A DNA stretch of 6,882 nucleotides from an uncultured Elusimicrobia bacterium (lineage in GTDB: Bacteria > Elusimicrobiota > Endomicrobiia > Endomicrobiales > Endomicrobiaceae). Below, piece by piece: positions 1 to 6,070 of this stretch (position 1 is its first letter; every line of letters starts with the position of its first letter). The translations under genes and the position numbers were made by a program. The notes beneath the pieces are model-generated. The model had not been told where the DNA came from. It saw nothing but the letters and a program-made list of their open reading frames with translations, and did no database searches. Location: positions 1 through 6,882 of the forward strand of contig ONUQ01000121.1 of NCBI GenBank assembly GCA_900321055.1, written 5' to 3'.

Positions 1-77
1 TTAAACCGGTTAAATCGGCAAAAATAGTCCAAACTGATTTGTGTTATGATTATGGAAAAGTTGTTGGTAAGTTTTAA
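1..77 (+). CDS. Possible C-terminal tail of an unidentified upstream gene (5' partial)
   Basis: An open frame enters from the left edge (first complete codon at 3) and ends at a TAA at 75-77, giving about 24 residues ending in YGKVVGKF. The codons resemble those of the neighbouring genes (AAA, GAT, TAT, GTT, GCA). The competing frame that ends at the TAG at 25-27 would need two CGG arginine codons in eight, whereas the genes here use mostly AGA. If the tail is real, it overlaps yceD by 26-32 nt, which would explain why yceD has no visible ribosome binding site. The product cannot be identified from so few residues. This is an inference from codon use only. Confidence 0.35.
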   Translation, partial: KPVKSAKIVQTDLCYDYGKVVGKF

Positions 78-516
78 TGATTTTAAGAAGGTAAATAAGT
101 TAGTCGTTAGAAATGAAAAGTTTCTTTTTGATTATGATAAAGAAATTGTAAAGTCGGCTGATTTGAGTTTTTCTTTTGAAGCAAATAAATATGACGATGT
201 CGTTGGTATAGTTGGAAAAGTAGTTGGGACAATGTCATTTGAATGTTCAAGATGTTTGAAATTATTTGAACAAAAAATAGAAATACCTTTTGAATGTTCT
301 TTTACTAAAGAAGAATTTGAAATTGATGTTGCGGAGGAAATAAGAGAAACAATAATAATTAATATTCCTATGCAACCGTTATGTAACAAAGATTGTAAAG
401 GTCTTTGTACTGTTTGTGGTAATAATAAAAACGAGAAAGATTGTTTTTGTGAACAAAAAATAAAAGATGAATTTATTGCTGAAAAGTGGTCAAAAATAAA
501 AAAAATTAAAATATAG
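46..516 (+). CDS. yceD: YceD/DUF177 family protein, 23S rRNA accumulation factor
   Basis: A DUF177 (YceD/YlbN) protein of 156 residues, of usual length. Family members are needed for normal 23S rRNA accumulation in E. coli and plants and are almost always encoded next to rpmF, as here. Visible marks are the central ECSRC pair (Cys67, Cys70) and a C-terminal cysteine cluster in the usual PLC..DCKGLC..CG context (Cys113, 117, 121, 124, then 133 and 135), probably a metal site. The N-terminal part is the expected beta-rich region and there is no signal or membrane segment, so it is cytosolic. The start is uncertain: ATG at 46, ATG at 52 and TTG at 61 or 64 are all in frame and none has a good Shine-Dalgarno sequence. 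The stop is a TAG, and a run of eight A lies in the last codons. Ribosome biogenesis is family knowledge; the molecular activity is unknown. Confidence 0.9.
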   Translation: MIMEKLLVSFNDFKKVNKLVVRNEKFLFDYDKEIVKSADLSFSFEANKYDDVVGIVGKVVGTMSFECSRCLKLFEQKIEIPFECSFTKEEFEIDVAEEIRETIIINIPMQPLCNKDCKGLCTVCGNNKNEKDCFCEQKIKDEFIAEKWSKIKKIKI

Positions 517-535
517 TTTAAAGTGGGGGAAAAAA

Positions 536-784
536 ATGCCAAATCCAAAAAGAAAACACACAGCACACCGTAGAGATTGCAGAAGATCTGCAAATTCAAA
601 AATAGAAGCTGAAAATTCCGGTAAATGTTCAAATTGTGGTGCACCAAAAATGCCTCATAAAGTTTGTCCTGAATGTGGATTTTATAACGGAAAGTTGATA
701 GTTCCAAAAAAAGTAAAACAAGCTAAAGCTAAAAATGAACAGGAAGTTCAAGAAGAACAAGAAAATAAAGAGGAAACAAAGTAG
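536..784 (+). CDS. rpmF: 50S ribosomal protein L32, C4 zinc-ribbon form with charged C-terminal tail
   Basis: The N-terminus MPNPKRKH, the Arg-rich stretch around residues 12-18 and a zinc ribbon (Cys31-X2-Cys34, nine residues, Cys44-X2-Cys47) are diagnostic of bacterial L32, a late-binding protein of the large ribosomal subunit. All four zinc ligands are present, so this is the zinc-binding form rather than the zinc-free paralogue. The L32 core ends near residue 58. It is followed by about 24 residues rich in Lys, Gln and Glu, making the protein 82 residues against roughly 57-60 typically. A G-rich Shine-Dalgarno sequence (525-530) lies 5 nt before the ATG. The gene begins 19 nt after yceD and its stop is 1 nt before the plsX start, so it is co-transcribed with both. 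The last codons also hold the plsX ribosome binding site. Confidence 0.96.
   Translation: MPNPKRKHTAHRRDCRRSANSKIEAENSGKCSNCGAPKMPHKVCPECGFYNGKLIVPKKVKQAKAKNEQEVQEEQENKEETK
769..774 (+). promoter_or_regulatory. Ribosome binding site that fixes the plsX start
   Basis: AGAGGA lies inside the last codons of rpmF, 11 nt before the ATG at 786. An upstream in-frame ATG at 735 would give a 17-residue Lys/Arg-rich leader translated out of frame across rpmF, with no Shine-Dalgarno sequence of its own. The site at 769-774, together with the family's N-terminus (LALDAMGGD), argues for 786. Confidence 0.75.
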
Positions 785-785
785 A

Positions 786-1811
786 ATGATTCTTGCTCTT
801 GATGCAATGGGTGGAGATAAAGCTCCTGATGTAAATATTGAGGGAGCAATACTGGCGGTTAAACAAACTTCCAATGATGTTTTATTAGTTGGAAAGCAGG
901 ATATTCTTTATGCCCAATTGGAAAAATGGTCACAAAGGTATACATTTCCGAAAGATAGAATAAGAATTGTAAATGCCGGTGAAGTTATTGAAATGGGAGA
1001 ACATCCTGCAAATGCCGTAAGGCACAAGAAGGATTCTTCAATGGCTGTTTGTTGTAAGTTGGTTGTTGACAAACAAGCAGATGCTTTTGTTTCTATGGGA
1101 AATTCCGGTGCTGCTATGGCAACATCGTTGCTGTATCTTAAAAGAATTCCCGGAATTTCAAGACCTGTAATTGCTATATCTTTTCCTACAATATCGGGAA
1201 GATGTATTATTTCGGATGCCGGTGCAAATGTTGATTGTAAGCCGGAACATCTTTTGCAATTTGCAATTATGGGTAATGCTTATGCAAAATATTCTTTGGG
1301 GATAAAAAATCCCAGAGTTGGAATTTTGTCTATAGGTGAAGAGGAAACAAAAGGAAACGAATTGGTTTTGCAAACAAGTAAGCTTCTAAAAAAAACAAAT
1401 TTAAATTTTATAGGAAATATTGAAGGTGGGGATGTTCCGAAAGCAAAAGCAGATATTGTTATTTGTGACGGTTTTGTCGGAAATGTGTTTTTAAAGACAA
1501 GTGAAGGTGTTGCGGAAATGATAGGAAAACTTATAAAAGAGTCTATTAAGAGTAATCCTATATGTTGGGGTGCAACTCCGTTTTTAAAAATTGCGATGAA
1601 AAAAGTTAAAAAGAAAATAGATTATGATGAAACAGGCGGAGCTCCTTTGTTGGGTGTAAATGCTCCTTGTGTTATAGGACACGGAAAATCTGATTCAAAA
1701 GCGGTTAAAAATGCTTTGATTGTTGCTGCGAAGTATGCAGAAAACAATATAAATAAAAAAATTGAAGAAGATATTAATAAGTTTAATACGGATGTGAGAG
1801 AAAATGAATAA
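786..1811 (+). CDS. plsX: Phosphate acyltransferase PlsX
   Basis: PlsX converts acyl-ACP plus phosphate to acyl-phosphate and ACP; acyl-phosphate then feeds PlsY in phosphatidic acid synthesis. It is a soluble protein that works at the membrane surface. From the ATG at 786 it has 341 residues, typical for the family. Conserved blocks occur in order: DAMGGDKAP (6-14), SMGNSGA (103-109), DAGANVDCKPEHL (144-156), SIGEEETKGNE (182-192), CDGFVGNV (227-234), GGAPLLGV (284-291) and HGKSDSKA (299-306). A longer reading from 735 overlaps rpmF by 50 nt and is unlikely. The gene starts 1 nt after rpmF and overlaps fabH by 8 nt, so translation is probably coupled on both sides. PlsY is not in the window. 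Confidence 0.95.
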   Translation: MILALDAMGGDKAPDVNIEGAILAVKQTSNDVLLVGKQDILYAQLEKWSQRYTFPKDRIRIVNAGEVIEMGEHPANAVRHKKDSSMAVCCKLVVDKQADAFVSMGNSGAAMATSLLYLKRIPGISRPVIAISFPTISGRCIISDAGANVDCKPEHLLQFAIMGNAYAKYSLGIKNPRVGILSIGEEETKGNELVLQTSKLLKKTNLNFIGNIEGGDVPKAKADIVICDGFVGNVFLKTSEGVAEMIGKLIKESIKSNPICWGATPFLKIAMKKVKKKIDYDETGGAPLLGVNAPCVIGHGKSDSKAVKNALIVAAKYAENNINKKIEEDINKFNTDVRENE

Positions 1812-2799
1812 GAAAGTAGGTGTGAAGATTTTATCTACCGGGTCATTTGTTCCAAAAAAAGTTTTAACAAATTTTGATTTAGAAAAAATGGTTGAAACAT
1901 CTGACGAGTGGATTTCTGAAAGAACAGGTATAAAAGAAAGAAGAATTTTAGATAAAAATCAAACCACATCGGATTTAGCATATAATGCTGCCATTAAAGC
2001 TATAGATAGAGCAAATATAACGGTTGATGACATAGATATGATTATTGTTGCTACGATAAGTCCTGATGTTCCTATGCCTTCTACAGCCTGTTATTTGCAG
2101 AAAAAATTAAAAGCATATAATGCAGTTGCATTTGATATATCTGCGGCATGTTCAGGGTTTATATATGGTGTTACTACAGCAAAGGCTTTTATAGAGTCAG
2201 GGATGTATAAAAGAGTCCTTCTTGTCGGTGTTGAAGCACTTTCAAGAATTATAGATTGGACTGATAGAAATACTTGTGTTTTATTTGGTGACGGGGCAGG
2301 GGCAATGATATTTGAAGCATCTGATACGGAAAATGATATAATATCTACTTATCTTGGAACTAATGGTGATCATACCGAAATTTTAAATATTCCGGCCGGT
2401 GGTGCAAATAATCCTACAAGCGAAGAAACAGTTAAGCAGAAATTACACTGTTTGAAAATGATAGGAAAAGAAGTTTTTAAAATTTCGGTTTTAAAAATGT
2501 CATTGTCGGTAACAAAAGCACAAGAATTGGTTGGTTTGACGGATAAGGATATAGATTTGTATATACCGCATCAGGCAAATTTAAGAATTATAGAAGCTGT
2601 TGCGAAAAAAGCAGGAATTGCAAGAGAAAAAGTTTATATAAATGTTCATAAGTATGGAAATATGTCTGCAGCGACAACAATAGTTGCATTGGATGAAGCA
2701 TATCAGGAAGGTAGAGTAAAAAAAGGTAATTTAGTAGAATTAGTTGCTTTTGGTGCAGGACTTACTTGGGGTGCTTGTATATTAAAAATTAATTTTTGA
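1804..2799 (+). CDS. fabH: 3-oxoacyl-ACP synthase III (FabH)
   Basis: FabH starts fatty acid synthesis by condensing an acyl-CoA primer with malonyl-ACP. The 331-residue protein matches the family length and keeps the Cys-His-Asn triad: Cys116 in DISAACSGF, His256 in IPHQANLRI, and Asn286 in KYGNMSAA. The family also shows DEWI..RTGI (34-43) and FGDGAGA (161-167). Aligning by hand to E. coli FabH puts Met91 at the place of Phe87, a residue that closes the primer pocket from the partner subunit, so the primer range may differ from acetyl-CoA only. The start ATG lies inside the end of plsX (8-nt overlap) with only a weak GAGAG ahead, suggesting re-initiation after plsX. It ends in TGA, which rules out TGA recoding. 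Confidence 0.96.
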   Translation: MNKKVGVKILSTGSFVPKKVLTNFDLEKMVETSDEWISERTGIKERRILDKNQTTSDLAYNAAIKAIDRANITVDDIDMIIVATISPDVPMPSTACYLQKKLKAYNAVAFDISAACSGFIYGVTTAKAFIESGMYKRVLLVGVEALSRIIDWTDRNTCVLFGDGAGAMIFEASDTENDIISTYLGTNGDHTEILNIPAGGANNPTSEETVKQKLHCLKMIGKEVFKISVLKMSLSVTKAQELVGLTDKDIDLYIPHQANLRIIEAVAKKAGIAREKVYINVHKYGNMSAATTIVALDEAYQEGRVKKGNLVELVAFGAGLTWGACILKINF

Positions 2800-2801
2800 G
2801 G
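2798..2801 (+). promoter_or_regulatory. fabD ribosome binding site overlapping the fabH stop
   Basis: GAGG starts on the second base of the fabH TGA (2797-2799) and lies 4 nt before the fabD ATG at 2806. A ribosome terminating fabH would therefore sit on the fabD initiation site, which fits coupled translation. The spacing is short but workable. Confidence 0.6.
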
Positions 2802-2805
2802 TAAC

Positions 2806-3738
2806 ATGAGAAAAATATTTTTGATGTTTCCCGGTCAGGGATCACAAACTGTCGGAATGGGAAAAGATTTTTATGATAAGTATGAGTCATCAAGGAATAT
2901 AATAGATAAATTAGATGACGAATTAAAGGATATTATATTTAATGGTCCTGAAGAAAAGTTAAGAGATACAAAGTTTGCACAACCTGCAATATTTGCAGTA
3001 AGTGTTGCACTGGTTGAAGCTTTAAAGTCTTTAACAGACTTAAGTAAATTTGAGATAGTTACGGCAGGTCATTCTTTAGGAGAATATTCTGCTTTAGCGG
3101 TTTCGGGCTTTTTCTCTTTTGAAGACAGTTTAAAAATGGTTAAAGCAAGAGGGCAATTTATCGGGGAAGCATCTTCGGTAAATCCCGGGTTAATGGCTGC
3201 AATAATGGGAATGAAAAAAGAAGATGTTTTAGATGTTTGTAAGCAAGCATCGCAGGTTGGTGTATGTGAAGCTGTTAATTTTAATTCACCCGGACAAATC
3301 GTTATTTCGGGTACGAAGGATGCAATATCAAAAGCAATTGAAATTGCAAAAGAGAAAGGTGCATTAAAAGCAGTTTTATTGAATGTTTCCGGACCTTTTC
3401 ATTCTTCATTAATGAAATCGGCTTCGGAGAAAATGAAAGTTGAACTTGAAAAATATAATTTTATAGAACCGAAGTATCCTATAATTACGAATTGTGATGC
3501 ACAAATTACAAAAGATGTTTCTTTAATAAAGGAAAAATCCGTAAAACAAATATATAGTCCTGTTTTATGGGACACATCAATTACTAATGCAATATCTGAC
3601 GGTTTTGATACTTTTATAGAAATAGGTCCCGGTAGAGTATTGACAGGTCTTATGAGAAGAATAGATAAAACTAAGAAAACAATGAATATAGAAAATATTA
3701 CAAATTTAGGAACTGTAATAGAGGAGTTAAAAAAATGA
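2806..3738 (+). CDS. fabD: Malonyl-CoA:ACP transacylase (FabD)
   Basis: FabD moves malonate from CoA to the phosphopantetheine arm of AcpP, supplying both FabH and FabF. It has 310 residues, almost the same as E. coli FabD. Motifs are FPGQGSQ (8-14, oxyanion-hole Gln11), GHSLGE (88-93) with nucleophile Ser90, the malonate-binding Arg115 in KARGQFIG, catalytic His199 in GPFHSSLM, and the C-terminal IGPGRVLTGL. The gene starts 6 nt after fabH and its TGA overlaps the fabG ATG (ATGA). Its last codons hold both the fabG Shine-Dalgarno sequence and an A7 run read as A_AAA_AAA, a potential frameshift site (see findings). Confidence 0.96.
   Translation: MRKIFLMFPGQGSQTVGMGKDFYDKYESSRNIIDKLDDELKDIIFNGPEEKLRDTKFAQPAIFAVSVALVEALKSLTDLSKFEIVTAGHSLGEYSALAVSGFFSFEDSLKMVKARGQFIGEASSVNPGLMAAIMGMKKEDVLDVCKQASQVGVCEAVNFNSPGQIVISGTKDAISKAIEIAKEKGALKAVLLNVSGPFHSSLMKSASEKMKVELEKYNFIEPKYPIITNCDAQITKDVSLIKEKSVKQIYSPVLWDTSITNAISDGFDTFIEIGPGRVLTGLMRRIDKTKKTMNIENITNLGTVIEELKK
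3721..3726 (+). promoter_or_regulatory. fabG ribosome binding site inside fabD
   Basis: GAGGAG is formed by two Glu codons of fabD, 8 nt ahead of the fabG ATG at 3735. It is near consensus with ideal spacing. It confirms the fabG start at the ATGA overlap and is the second-strongest site in the window. Confidence 0.75.
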
Positions 3739-4478
3739 GATTAAAAGATCAAGTTGCTGTCATAACCGGAAGTGCCAGAGGAATAGGGAAGACCATAGCT
3801 GAAACTTTTGCAAGAGAAGGTGCAAAAATAGTTATTACGGATATTAATATTGAACAGGCTCAAGCTACGGCTGACGAGATAAAAAATAAGTATAATACGG
3901 ATACAATTGCTATAGCAAGTAATGTAACAAAATTGGAAGATTGTGAGAATTTAATATCAAAAACACTTGACAAATTTCAAAAAATAGATATATTAGTAAA
4001 TAATGCCGGTATTACAAAAGACAATTTAGTATTAAGAATGAGTGAACAGGAATGGGATGCAGTTATATCGGTAAACTTGAAAGGTGTATTTAATTCTATC
4101 AAGGCAGTTACAAGAACAATGTTTAAACAAAGATATGGTAGAATTATAAATATAGCATCGGTTGTTGGAGTTATGGGAAATCCGGGACAAGCAAATTATT
4201 CAGCTTCAAAAGGCGGAGTAATAGCTTTGACAAAGACTTGTGCAAAAGAATTTTCATCAAGAAATATTTTAGTAAATGCAATTGCACCGGGATTTATAAA
4301 AACAGCAATGACAGATGCTTTGTCTGATGAAGTTAAAGCAAAATATGCGGAAGTTATACCTTTAAAAAGATTGGGAGAAGCTCAAGATATTGCAAATTCT
4401 GCATTGTTTTTAGCAAGTGACGAATCTTCTTATATTACAGGAAATGTAATAAATGTTAATGGCGGAATGTATATGTAA
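3735..4478 (+). CDS. fabG: 3-oxoacyl-ACP reductase FabG (short-chain dehydrogenase)
   Basis: FabG reduces 3-oxoacyl-ACP to 3-hydroxyacyl-ACP. The 247-residue protein has the classical SDR layout: nucleotide-binding TGSARGIG (11-18), NNAG (89-92), and the catalytic tetrad Asn114, Ser142, Tyr155, Lys159 (YSASK). The C-terminal NVNGGMYM is typical of FabG. Position 36, at the end of the second beta strand (VITD), is Asp where E. coli FabG has Ala; an Asp there usually goes with NADH preference in SDRs, although the NADPH-associated Arg15 is kept. The start overlaps the fabD stop by 4 nt. A 77-nt gap follows before acpP. Position in the fab cluster supports FabG over other SDRs. Confidence 0.94.
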   Translation: MRLKDQVAVITGSARGIGKTIAETFAREGAKIVITDINIEQAQATADEIKNKYNTDTIAIASNVTKLEDCENLISKTLDKFQKIDILVNNAGITKDNLVLRMSEQEWDAVISVNLKGVFNSIKAVTRTMFKQRYGRIINIASVVGVMGNPGQANYSASKGGVIALTKTCAKEFSSRNILVNAIAPGFIKTAMTDALSDEVKAKYAEVIPLKRLGEAQDIANSALFLASDESSYITGNVINVNGGMYM

Positions 4479-4555
4479 TTAAAGCAGTACAAAAATATCG
4501 GTAAAAAATAAAAATAGTTGTAAAAAACTCAATAATAAAGAGGAGGCCAAAAATT
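4479..4555 (+). other. fabG-acpP intergenic gap, A-rich
   Basis: This is one of the two longest gaps in the cluster. It is mostly A and T and carries GTAAAAAA twice (4501-4508 and 4520-4527). I see no hairpin longer than 4 bp, no T-run, and no convincing -35/-10 pair, so neither a terminator nor a promoter can be called. An extra acpP promoter here is plausible because ACP is needed in large amounts, but the bases do not prove it. Confidence 0.4.
4540..4546 (+). promoter_or_regulatory. Strong acpP ribosome binding site
   Basis: GAGGAGG lies 9 nt before the acpP ATG at 4556, with A bases on the 5' side. It is the longest anti-Shine-Dalgarno match in the window and fits the high ACP copy number bacteria require. 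Confidence 0.85.
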
Positions 4556-4795
4556 ATGGCAGACATAGAAACAAAAGTAAAAGAAATTATAGTTGAACAA
4601 TTAGGTGTGGATCCGGCAGAAGTTGTTCCAAGTGCATCTTTTATAAATGATTTGGGTGCAGATTCTTTGGATACGGTTGAATTAGTTATGGCTTTTGAAG
4701 AAGAATTCGGTATTGAAATTCCGGATGAAGAAGCAGAAAAAATTCAATCTGTAGGTCAAGCAATAGAATATATTAATGCACATCAAGATAAGTAA
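4556..4795 (+). CDS. acpP: Acyl carrier protein
   Basis: A small acidic protein of 79 residues, the standard ACP length. Ser37 in the DSL motif ([10 protein letters not shown]) is where holo-ACP synthase attaches 4'-phosphopantetheine, the arm that carries the growing acyl chain. The following helix, rich in Glu ([17 protein letters not shown]), is the usual docking surface for the Fab enzymes and PlsX. It is cytosolic. The gene sits between fabG and fabF as in many bacteria, with 77 nt before it and 30 nt after it. The ACP synthase gene is not in the window. Confidence 0.98.
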   Translation: MADIETKVKEIIVEQLGVDPAEVVPSASFINDLGADSLDTVELVMAFEEEFGIEIPDEEAEKIQSVGQAIEYINAHQDK

Positions 4796-4825
4796 CATAA
4801 AGTAAGAAAATAAAGTTGGTTTTGT

Positions 4826-6070
4826 ATGGAAAAAAAGAGAATAGTTATTACAGGAATGGGGGTTGTTTCCCCTATAGGTATAGGTTGCCAGAATTTTGTT
4901 AATGCTTTAAAAGAAGGTAAATCCGGTGCAGCTCTTATAGATACTTTTGATACAACCGAATATAATACAAAGTTTGCAGGTCTTGTAAAAGATTTTAAAG
5001 CTGAAGATTATATGGATAAAAAAAGTGCCAGAAGAACACCGAGATTTATACAACTTGGTATAGCGGCAGCAAAAATGGCAATAGAAGACTCCGGTCTTGA
5101 TTTGGAAAAAGAAGATAAAGCAAGGATCGGTTGTATAACGGGAACAGGTATTGGTGGTATGGATGTTCTTGAACAAGAACATACAACTTTAATTACAAAA
5201 GGTCCAAGAAGAGTTAGTCCTTTCTTGATTCCTATGTTGATTACCAATATGTTACCGGGTGAAATTGCTATAGAATATGGATTTACAGGTCCTAACTATA
5301 CAGTAACCAGTGCATGTGCTTCGTCAAATCATGCAATGGGTGATTCACTAAGACTTTTAAGATATGGTGATGCCGATGTTATTGTTACCGGTGGTGCGGA
5401 AGGAACCGTTACACCTATAGCAGTATCGGGTTTTTGTAGCTTAAAAGCACTTTCTACAAGAAATGATGATATTAAAACTGCATCAAGACCTTTTGATAAA
5501 AACAGAGATGGTTTTATGATAGGAGAAGGTGCAGGTATTCTTGTATTTGAAACTTTAGAGCATGCCTTAAAAAGAGGGGCAAAAATTTATGCTGAAGTTT
5601 TGGGATATGGTGCTTCAGACGATGCTTATCACATGACAGCTCCTCATCCTGAAGCAAAAGGTGCGGTAATTGCAATGGAAAAGGCAATTTCTGATGCAGG
5701 TATTTCAAAAGATGAAATAGACTACATCAATGCACACGGAACATCAACTCACTTAAATGATTTAGGTGAAACAATTGCAATAAAAAAGGTTTTTGGAGAT
5801 AGAGCATATAAGATCCCTGTAAATTCTACAAAGTCTATGACCGGGCATTTACTTGGAGCAGCCGGAGCAGTTGAGGCTATTGCAACGGTATTGTGTATGA
5901 AAGAAGGTTTTATTCATCCGACAATAAATTATGAAACTCCGGATCCTGATTGCGATCTTGATTATGTTCCAAACAAAGCAAGACAACAACAAATTAATTG
6001 CGGTTTATCAAATTCTTTAGGATTTGGTGGTCACAATGCAGCAATTATATTAAAAAAATATGTTGGATAG
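4826..6070 (+). CDS. fabF: 3-oxoacyl-ACP synthase II (FabF)
   Basis: FabF elongates acyl-ACP with malonyl-ACP. The protein has 414 residues, as is usual. The catalytic Cys164 is in TSACASSNHA, His304 in NAHGTST, Lys336 in NSTKSMTGH and His341 in the same block; the gatekeeper Phe400 lies in SNSLGFGGHNA. The Cys-His-His pattern and length fit FabF/FabB rather than FabH, and the acpP neighbour favours FabF. A TAA at 4811-4813 in the same frame blocks any longer start. The 30-nt gap after acpP contains no clear Shine-Dalgarno sequence, in contrast with acpP, so FabF is probably made at a much lower rate from the same message. Its end overlaps rnc by 11 nt. Confidence 0.96.
   Translation: MEKKRIVITGMGVVSPIGIGCQNFVNALKEGKSGAALIDTFDTTEYNTKFAGLVKDFKAEDYMDKKSARRTPRFIQLGIAAAKMAIEDSGLDLEKEDKARIGCITGTGIGGMDVLEQEHTTLITKGPRRVSPFLIPMLITNMLPGEIAIEYGFTGPNYTVTSACASSNHAMGDSLRLLRYGDADVIVTGGAEGTVTPIAVSGFCSLKALSTRNDDIKTASRPFDKNRDGFMIGEGAGILVFETLEHALKRGAKIYAEVLGYGASDDAYHMTAPHPEAKGAVIAMEKAISDAGISKDEIDYINAHGTSTHLNDLGETIAIKKVFGDRAYKIPVNSTKSMTGHLLGAAGAVEAIATVLCMKEGFIHPTINYETPDPDCDLDYVPNKARQQQINCGLSNSLGFGGHNAAIILKKYVG

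Noticed and set aside
4..11. 8-bp palindrome AACCGGTT, possible operator
   Set aside because: Symmetry breaks immediately outside the core, it is not repeated elsewhere in the window, and it probably lies in coding sequence.
42..50. TGTTATGAT, an exact extended -10 promoter match
   Set aside because: It has no -35 partner, overlaps the yceD ATG, and would place the transcript start after both candidate ATGs. Such matches are common by chance in AT-rich DNA.
132..707. 191-residue open frame on the minus strand across yceD and rpmF
   Set aside because: It is antisense to two recognised genes, rich in Phe, Leu, Ile and Ser as expected from the complement of A-rich coding DNA, and lacks any family motif.
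735..785. Upstream in-frame start for plsX adding 17 Lys/Arg-rich residues
   Set aside because: It lies wholly inside rpmF in another frame and has no ribosome binding site. The ATG at 786 has AGAGGA 11 nt ahead and gives the normal PlsX N-terminus.
4516..4529. AGTT/AACT inverted repeat upstream of acpP
   Set aside because: A 4-bp stem with a 6-nt loop is expected by chance in this composition and has no T-run.
4907..5247. Two overlapping minus-strand open frames inside fabF
   Set aside because: They are antisense shadows of a fully conserved FabF sequence, with no initiation signal or recognisable product.
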